From contig NZ_JAKKIE010000091.1 in NCBI RefSeq assembly GCF_021742065.1, positions 1 to 9,024 of the forward strand: a stretch of DNA of 9,024 nt, read 5' to 3'. Shown one piece after another: positions 5,438 through 9,024 of this stretch (its first letter is position 1; every line of letters begins with the position of its first letter). Below the pieces are notes generated by a model that had not been told where the DNA came from, made no database searches, and worked only from the letters and a program-made list of their open reading frames with translations. The position numbers and the translations under genes were made by a program. The stretch is from Rhizorhapis sp. SPR117 (lineage in GTDB: Bacteria; Pseudomonadota; Alphaproteobacteria; Sphingomonadales; Sphingomonadaceae).

Positions 5438-5592
5438 GCATAATCCTGTGGCTGTGGAATTGAATTAACGGACATTAGCGGTGGGCCAGGCGCAATGGAA
5501 TCCCTGTTCATGCTATATGCAGCAATGCCATGCCTTATGCTTCTGATGCGCGAAGGCGGCATCCGGGCGGACACAAAGAGGGAGAATGTGCG

Positions 5593-6183
5593 ATGCGCGT
5601 GAAAAAATGGACCGGTTTGCTGATCTTGCCGCTTGCATTGACGGGTTGTGCGACAGCGATTGCGCCGGTTGAAGTCACCCGTTTTCATATGGGCGAGCAG
5701 ACAGGGCGTGGGACAATTGCGGTAGAACCGCTTGCCTTTGACGATGACACCAGCCTTGAGTTTCGCAGCTATGCCGCCGCCGTAGGGCGCGAGTTGCAGC
5801 GAATCGGCTTTACCGAACAGTCGGGAATGGGCAGCGAATATGTAGCGAGCCTTCACTATCGCCGCGGCGTTCGCGACAGACTGTCGGAAGGCCAATCGCC
5901 TGTCAGCGTCGGTGTGGGAGGGAGCACGGGCAGCTATGGCAGCGGCGTAGGACTGGGCATTGGCATCAACCTGTCGGGCAAGCCCAAGGCGATCGTGATG
6001 ACCCATATCACTGTGCAGATCAAACGGCGCGCCGATGCGACCGTCATCTGGGAAGGCCGTGCACTGACCGAAGCGAAGGAGAATTCCCCCGCTGCTCAGC
6101 CGGGGCTGGCCGCATCCAAATTGGCTGAGGCATTGTTCAGGGACTTTCCCGGCGTGTCGGGTCGTACTATCACTGTGAAATGA
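5593..6183 (+). CDS. DUF4136-like outer-membrane lipoprotein
   Basis: The 196-residue product starts [21 protein letters not shown]: two lysines, a hydrophobic run and the lipobox LTGC, with Cys19 as the lipidation site. Mature residues include a [22 protein letters not shown] segment, a Gly/Ser-rich stretch (108-129), and a final [19 protein letters not shown]..  [18 protein letters not shown] ending, the layout of DUF4136 lipoproteins of unknown function. GAGGGAG precedes the chosen ATG at 5593 at good spacing; an upstream in-frame start at 5530 would bury the signal peptide. Position 2 of the mature protein is Ala, compatible with outer-membrane sorting. Its TGA overlaps the start of the carboxypeptidase gene, so the two are probably translationally coupled. 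The membership in DUF4136 is from overall pattern, not a profile search. Confidence 0.8.
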   Translation: MRVKKWTGLLILPLALTGCATAIAPVEVTRFHMGEQTGRGTIAVEPLAFDDDTSLEFRSYAAAVGRELQRIGFTEQSGMGSEYVASLHYRRGVRDRLSEGQSPVSVGVGGSTGSYGSGVGLGIGINLSGKPKAIVMTHITVQIKRRADATVIWEGRALTEAKENSPAAQPGLAASKLAEALFRDFPGVSGRTITVK

Positions 6184-7298
6184 CCCTATCGATCAGTAGC
6201 GCCTTCGACGCAGGCAATATCTGCGTCCTGGAAATTTCCGGCAACCGCATCGATCTTGAGATCGTCAAGGACAAGGACAGCGATTTTTATCAGTGGTTCC
6301 ATTTCCGCCTGTCAGGTGCGGCAGGTGAAGAGGTGGAACTTCGGATCGTGAATTGCGGGGGTGCGGCCTATCCCGACGGCTGGCCGGATTACAAGGCGCG
6401 CGTAAGCGAGGATCGCGAAAACTGGCTGATGGCTGACACCAGCTATGCCGATGGCGTGCTGACGATTCGTGTCGCGCCGGATAGCAATGCCATGTGGGTC
6501 GCCTATTTCGCACCCTATTCGATGGAGCGGCATCATGACCTTGTCGCCTATGCCGCCAACCAGCCGGGCGTAATGCAGCGTCAGCTTGGTTTGACCCTTG
6601 ACGGTCAGCCGCTCGACCTTTTGACTATGGGCGATGGCGCAAAACAGGTGTGGCTCTATGCGCGTCAGCATCCGGGTGAATCCATGGCGGAATGGTGGAT
6701 GGAAGGCGCTATCGAGCGCCTGACCGACATGGAGGACTCGGTTGCACGACTGCTTCGGCAGAAGGCGACATTTCACCTTGTCCCGAATATGAACCCGGAC
6801 GGCAGCAGGCGGGGGCATTTGCGAACCAATGCCGCAGGCGTGAATTTGAACCGCGAATGGCACGACCCCAGCATGGAACGCAGCCCGGAAGTATATCTGG
6901 TCCGTGCGGCGATGGATGAAACCGGAGTTGATTTCGCCATGGATGTACATGGCGACGAAGCTATTCCCGCCGTCTTCATCGCAGGATTTGAGGGGATACC
7001 ATCGCTCCGGGAAGGGCAACTGGCGCTCTATAATCGCTATCGGGATACTCTGGCTGCGCGGTCACCCGATTTCCAGACCGCCATCGGTTATCCTTCCGCA
7101 CCGCCGGGGCGCTCCAATCTCTCCATGTCCACCGCGCAATTGGCCGAGCGCTATGGCGCGGTGTCGATGACACTGGAAATGCCGTTCAAGGATAATGACG
7201 CCTTGCCCGATCCGGATTTCGGTTGGTCGCCCGCCCGATCGATGCAATTGGCCCGCGATTGTCTCGCGGTATTGGCAGAGGTGATCGACGAGGTTTAA
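6180..7298 (+). CDS. M14-family zinc carboxypeptidase (cytosolic carboxypeptidase-like)
   Basis: This 372-residue protein belongs to the M14 metallocarboxypeptidases related to cytosolic carboxypeptidases. Residues 1-120 form the beta-rich N-terminal domain typical of that branch ([11 protein letters not shown], then WVAYFAPYS). The catalytic domain has zinc ligands His164 and Glu167 (QHPGES) and His257 (DVHGDE), substrate-binding Asn224/Arg225 (GVNLNREW), and general base Glu333 (TLEMPF). [15 protein letters not shown] is also characteristic. No signal peptide is present, so it should act in the cytoplasm; the natural substrate in bacteria is unclear. ATG overlaps the previous stop as ATGA. 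GTG-AAATGA gives no separate ribosome site, so expression probably depends on the lipoprotein reading frame. Confidence 0.9.
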   Translation: MTLSISSAFDAGNICVLEISGNRIDLEIVKDKDSDFYQWFHFRLSGAAGEEVELRIVNCGGAAYPDGWPDYKARVSEDRENWLMADTSYADGVLTIRVAPDSNAMWVAYFAPYSMERHHDLVAYAANQPGVMQRQLGLTLDGQPLDLLTMGDGAKQVWLYARQHPGESMAEWWMEGAIERLTDMEDSVARLLRQKATFHLVPNMNPDGSRRGHLRTNAAGVNLNREWHDPSMERSPEVYLVRAAMDETGVDFAMDVHGDEAIPAVFIAGFEGIPSLREGQLALYNRYRDTLAARSPDFQTAIGYPSAPPGRSNLSMSTAQLAERYGAVSMTLEMPFKDNDALPDPDFGWSPARSMQLARDCLAVLAEVIDEV

Positions 7299-7300
7299 GT

Positions 7301-7438
7301 TCGTCCGAACTACTGCTCGATTGTGATCGAGGTAGTCCTTTGACAGATGGCGAAGCGCAACTGGTTCATGCATACCGAACCGCTTCACCGGACCGCCAGA
7401 CTTTAATGAGCAAAATGATTGCGGTATTGGCTCTGTGA
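7301..7438 (+). pseudogene. Small ORF or gene remnant ending QLVHAYRTASPDRQTLMSKM
   Basis: In the gap after the carboxypeptidase a frame reads SSELLLDCDRGSPLTDGEA then QLVHAYRTASPDRQTLMSKM and IAVLAL before TGA. The helix pattern SPLT..EA.LV.AYR.ASPD.Q.L resembles the C-terminal segment seen in short regulatory or helix-turn-helix proteins, so this may be the tail of a lost gene. No ATG with a ribosome site opens it: the frame runs back into the carboxypeptidase gene, and the only internal starts are TTG 7340 and late ATGs. Function unknown. Confidence 0.35.
7309..7336 (+). repeat. Hairpin just after the carboxypeptidase gene
   Basis: ACTAC (7309-7313) and CTCGAT (7316-7321), separated by a TG bulge, pair with ATCGAG (7326-7331) and GTAGT (7332-7336) around the loop TGTG: 11 pairs in all. 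Only three Ts follow (7339-7341, after CC), so it is a poor terminator by itself but may protect or end the operon transcript. A smaller palindrome GTTCG-TC-CGAAC (7299-7310) precedes it. Confidence 0.4.
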
Positions 7439-7446
7439 AACGCCCC

Positions 7447-7528
7447 CCCTCTCCCCGACGGGGAGAGGGCCGGGGTGAGGGGGAGCCATACCCTCACCCA
7501 ACCCTCTCCCTCAAGGGAGAGGGCTTTT
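7447..7528. repeat. REP-like block of three GC-rich hairpins
   Basis: Hairpin 1: CCCTCTCCCC (7447-7456), loop GAC, GGGGAGAGGG (7460-7469). Hairpin 2: GGGTGAGGG (7473-7481) with CCCTCACCC (7491-7499). Hairpin 3: CCCTCTCCCT (7502-7511), loop CA, AGGGAGAGGG (7514-7523). Arms of 1 and 3 can also pair with each other. CCCTCTCCC/GGGAGAGGG modules of this kind are dispersed in intergenic regions of many proteobacteria. Only one block is present in this window. Confidence 0.7.
7502..7528 (+). terminator. Rho-independent terminator (hairpin 3 of the REP-like block)
   Basis: A 9-10 pair GC-rich stem with a tiny loop is followed by CTTTT. It is placed to stop read-through from the lipoprotein-carboxypeptidase operon 70 bases before the gpmA start. 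The T run is short. Confidence 0.6.
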
Positions 7529-7538
7529 AGCGGAAGGC

Positions 7539-7566
7539 TTGCTCCGTCCGCTTCAATCCTTAATAG
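7539..7566 (+). promoter_or_regulatory. Possible gpmA promoter
   Basis: TTGCTC (7539-7544) and TAATAG (7561-7566) with a 16-base spacer lie between the terminator and gpmA. Both boxes are imperfect. The placement directly after a terminator argues that gpmA needs its own promoter in this interval. Confidence 0.3.
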
Positions 7567-7597
7567 GGCGGGCGAACAGTTTATATGGAGAATGCCC

Positions 7598-8284
7598 ATG
7601 CCCACCCTCGTCCTTATCCGCCATGGCCAATCCACCTGGAACCTGGAAAACCGCTTCACCGGCTGGTGGGACGTGGACATTACTGAAAAGGGTGCAGAAG
7701 AAGCGCGGGCGGCGGGCAGGCTGATGGCCGAAAAGGGGCTGGATTTCGATTGCTGCTTCACCTCGGTCCAGACCCGCGCCATCAAGACGCTGCATCTGGC
7801 GCTGGAGGAAATGGGGCGTCTATGGTTGCCGGTTGAAAAGGATTGGCGGCTGAATGAGCGGCATTATGGCGGACTGACTGGTCTCGACAAGGCGGAAACG
7901 GCGGCAAAGCATGGCGATGAACAGGTGCATATCTGGCGCCGCAGCTTTGACTTGCCGCCGCCGCCCCTATCCGCCGGTAGCCCCTTCGATCTGTCAAAGG
8001 ACCGTCGCTATGCGGGTATCGCCATTCCCAATACCGAAAGCCTGAAGGACACGATCGCGCGGGTGTTGCCTTATTGGGAAAGCCGTATCGTGCCGGAGTT
8101 GAAGGCGGGCAGGCGAGTACTGATTTCCGCGCATGGCAATTCGCTGCGCGCATTGGTCAAGCATCTGTCGGGTATTTCCGATGCGGACATTCCCAGCCTT
8201 GAGATCCCCACAGGTCAGCCGATTGTTTATGAACTGAATGACGATCTGGCGGAAATCGAGCGCTATTATCTGTCGGAGCGCTGA
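7598..8284 (+). CDS. gpmA: 2,3-bisphosphoglycerate-dependent phosphoglycerate mutase
   Basis: GpmA interconverts 3- and 2-phosphoglycerate in glycolysis and gluconeogenesis in the cytoplasm, through a phosphohistidine primed by 2,3-bisphosphoglycerate. The 228-residue protein shows [10 protein letters not shown] (Arg8, phosphorylated His9), [19 protein letters not shown] (Arg60), the catalytic Glu87 in [11 protein letters not shown], and the second histidine His179 in [15 protein letters not shown]. It is shorter than the 250-residue E. coli enzyme, as is usual for alphaproteobacteria. Two ATGs occur close together (7592 and 7598). GGAG at 7587-7590 is only one base from the first but 7 from the second, so 7598 is chosen, giving [10 protein letters not shown]. 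Its 3' end overlaps the convergent diguanylate cyclase gene by 19 bases. Confidence 0.95.
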   Translation: MPTLVLIRHGQSTWNLENRFTGWWDVDITEKGAEEARAAGRLMAEKGLDFDCCFTSVQTRAIKTLHLALEEMGRLWLPVEKDWRLNERHYGGLTGLDKAETAAKHGDEQVHIWRRSFDLPPPPLSAGSPFDLSKDRRYAGIAIPNTESLKDTIARVLPYWESRIVPELKAGRRVLISAHGNSLRALVKHLSGISDADIPSLEIPTGQPIVYELNDDLAEIERYYLSER

Positions 8285-8886
8285 TCGCGCATCTTGCGCT
8301 TGTTCGCATACATATCGGCATCGGCGCGCGCGATAAGCGCTTCATCAGTGTCGCTTTCCAACATTACGGCCATGCCGAATGATGCGCCGAGTACCAGCAG
8401 GACGTCGCCATATTCGCAGGGGGCTTGAAGGATCGCTTGTTGCAATTGCGCGATTTTTGCCAAGGCTTCATGCTTGGTCAGTTCTTCGAGGATCAGCGCG
8501 AATTCATCGCCGCCGATGCGCGCGACGATGTCCGTTGTGCGAACATTGGCTGTCAATAATCCGGCAATATGAATAAGTGCATAGTCCCCGGCGTTATGAC
8601 CATGCGTGTCATTAATTCGTTTCAGCCCATCGACATCAACAAACACCAGGATTGACCGCGTACCATAGCGTCCCAGCCGTTTCCGGTGATCATTGAGCGC
8701 GTTGATGAAGTAGCGACGATTATAAAGCGGCGTCAATGTGTCACGTTCGACTACCCGTTCCAGCTCACTGTTGGCGAGCCGCAAGGACATCAGTTCACGA
8801 CGCATGGCCGTGACCTCAATTTCCAAATCCCGAATGCGTTCGGCATCAGTCAACGGTGCTGACGGATCAGCTTTCAACTTGTACAC
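8266..8886 (-). CDS. GGDEF-domain diguanylate cyclase
   Basis: The 206-residue product makes cyclic di-GMP from two GTP, the second messenger that favours attachment over swimming. Residues 15-48 form a leucine/glutamate-rich helix likely to be a coiled coil ([20 protein letters not shown]), followed by the domain entry [12 protein letters not shown] (49-60). Metal and substrate residues lie in [19 protein letters not shown] (83-101). GGDEF (125-129) is intact, and RTTD (116-119) five residues before it is an inhibitory I-site, so product feedback is expected. No membrane segment or sensor domain is visible; dimerisation through the coiled coil may be the only control. The start is GTG at 8886, preceded by GGGGGGAA at about 7 bases; no upstream ATG fits. 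Confidence 0.92.
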   Translation of the reverse strand: MYKLKADPSAPLTDAERIRDLEIEVTAMRRELMSLRLANSELERVVERDTLTPLYNRRYFINALNDHRKRLGRYGTRSILVFVDVDGLKRINDTHGHNAGDYALIHIAGLLTANVRTTDIVARIGGDEFALILEELTKHEALAKIAQLQQAILQAPCEYGDVLLVLGASFGMAVMLESDTDEALIARADADMYANKRKMRDQRSDR

Positions 8887-8926
8887 AATAGATTCCCCCC
8901 AAAATCAGCGGAGCCGTATCACTTAA

Positions 8927-8942
8927 TAACCGATCTTGGTTA
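8927..8942. promoter_or_regulatory. Inverted repeat TAACC-N6-GGTTA upstream of the cyclase gene
   Basis: TAACC (8927-8931) and GGTTA (8938-8942) form a palindrome in the AT-rich stretch 41 bases before the diguanylate cyclase start on the minus strand. It could be an operator or lie in the promoter region. A similar TTAACC-N12-GGTTAA pair occurs at 1699-1722. No regulator can be named. Confidence 0.3.
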
Positions 8943-8975
8943 ATTTATTTTTAGTGTCCCGCTTTTTGGAGGAAA

Positions 8976-9020
8976 CCCCCCGACTTCAGTCGGGAAGAGG
9001 CTTCAGCCGTTGCCTCGGGG
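8976..9020. repeat. Twin hairpins with CTTCAG cores, IS200/IS605-end-like
   Basis: CCCGACT (8979-8985) and AGTCGGG (8988-8994) form a tight hairpin. GAGGC (8997-9001) and GCCTC (9012-9016) form a second, with a competing GGC-TTCA-GCC (8999-9008) inside it. CCCC before and GGGG after may close the whole. The GAC-TTCA-GTC and GGC-TTCA-GCC cores differ by a compensated pair. CCCGACTTCAGTCGGG-type subterminal palindromes are familiar from IS200/IS605-family ends and the omega-RNA region beside tnpB. Any tnpB would lie beyond the right edge, reading leftwards; none is visible here. Confidence 0.4.
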
Positions 9021-9024
9021 AATA

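Noticed and set aside
1..9024. CRISPR array, toxin-antitoxin pair or phage-defence island
   Set aside because: No spaced direct repeats and no nuclease, toxin or defence motifs were seen on either strand.

Overview
The window looks like a piece of an alphaproteobacterial chromosome of the sphingomonad type (Sphingobium/Sphingomonas-like). This rests on the GC-rich coding sequence, the ClpS sequence with its [10 protein letters not shown]-terminal arm, the cysteine-free 41-residue L36 (RpmJ) and the short 228-residue phosphoglycerate mutase. The species assignment is an inference from sequence style; there is no rRNA or tRNA gene here.

Positions 1-1580 are mobile-DNA debris, all on the minus strand. 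An internal scrap of a Tn3-family transposase abuts the first ~47 codons of a glycosyltransferase-like gene. An AT-rich leader follows, holding a hairpin and a perfect palindrome. Next comes an IS91-type unit: an intact tyrosine recombinase (602-1471) with a transposase gene (341-592) cut off after its N-terminal zinc-binding region. Positions 1580-2203 carry no convincing gene but hold two related hairpins whose differences are G-U tolerant on the + strand.

Positions 2204-3893 (+) hold a sigma-54 activator with a FleQ/FlrA-like C-terminus but no receiver domain, a strong intrinsic terminator, and clpS, whose likely promoter is embedded in that terminator. Positions 3900-4360 are a scarred convergent zone: a hairpin that hides a perfect Shine-Dalgarno or terminates minus-strand transcripts, a 21-codon mini-ORF, a truncated HAD hydrolase, and an intact rpmJ. 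The galE gene (4430-5437, minus) follows.

Positions 5593-7298 (+) are a two-gene operon with a 4-base stop/start overlap: a DUF4136-like lipoprotein and a cytosolic M14 zinc carboxypeptidase. After it come a small ORF remnant and a three-hairpin REP-like/terminator block. Then gpmA (+) meets a GGDEF diguanylate cyclase (minus) tail to tail, overlapping by 19 bases. At the right edge, two hairpins sharing a CTTCAG core resemble an IS200/IS605 end.

Most genes are housekeeping: proteolysis adaptor, ribosome, UDP-sugar metabolism, glycolysis. Two regulators (the FleQ-like activator and the diguanylate cyclase) point to control of motility or surface attachment. I found no convincing new multi-gene system. 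The best leads are the paired hairpins of the 620-base gap, the SD-sequestering hairpin after clpS, and the possible IS605/omega-RNA end at the right border.
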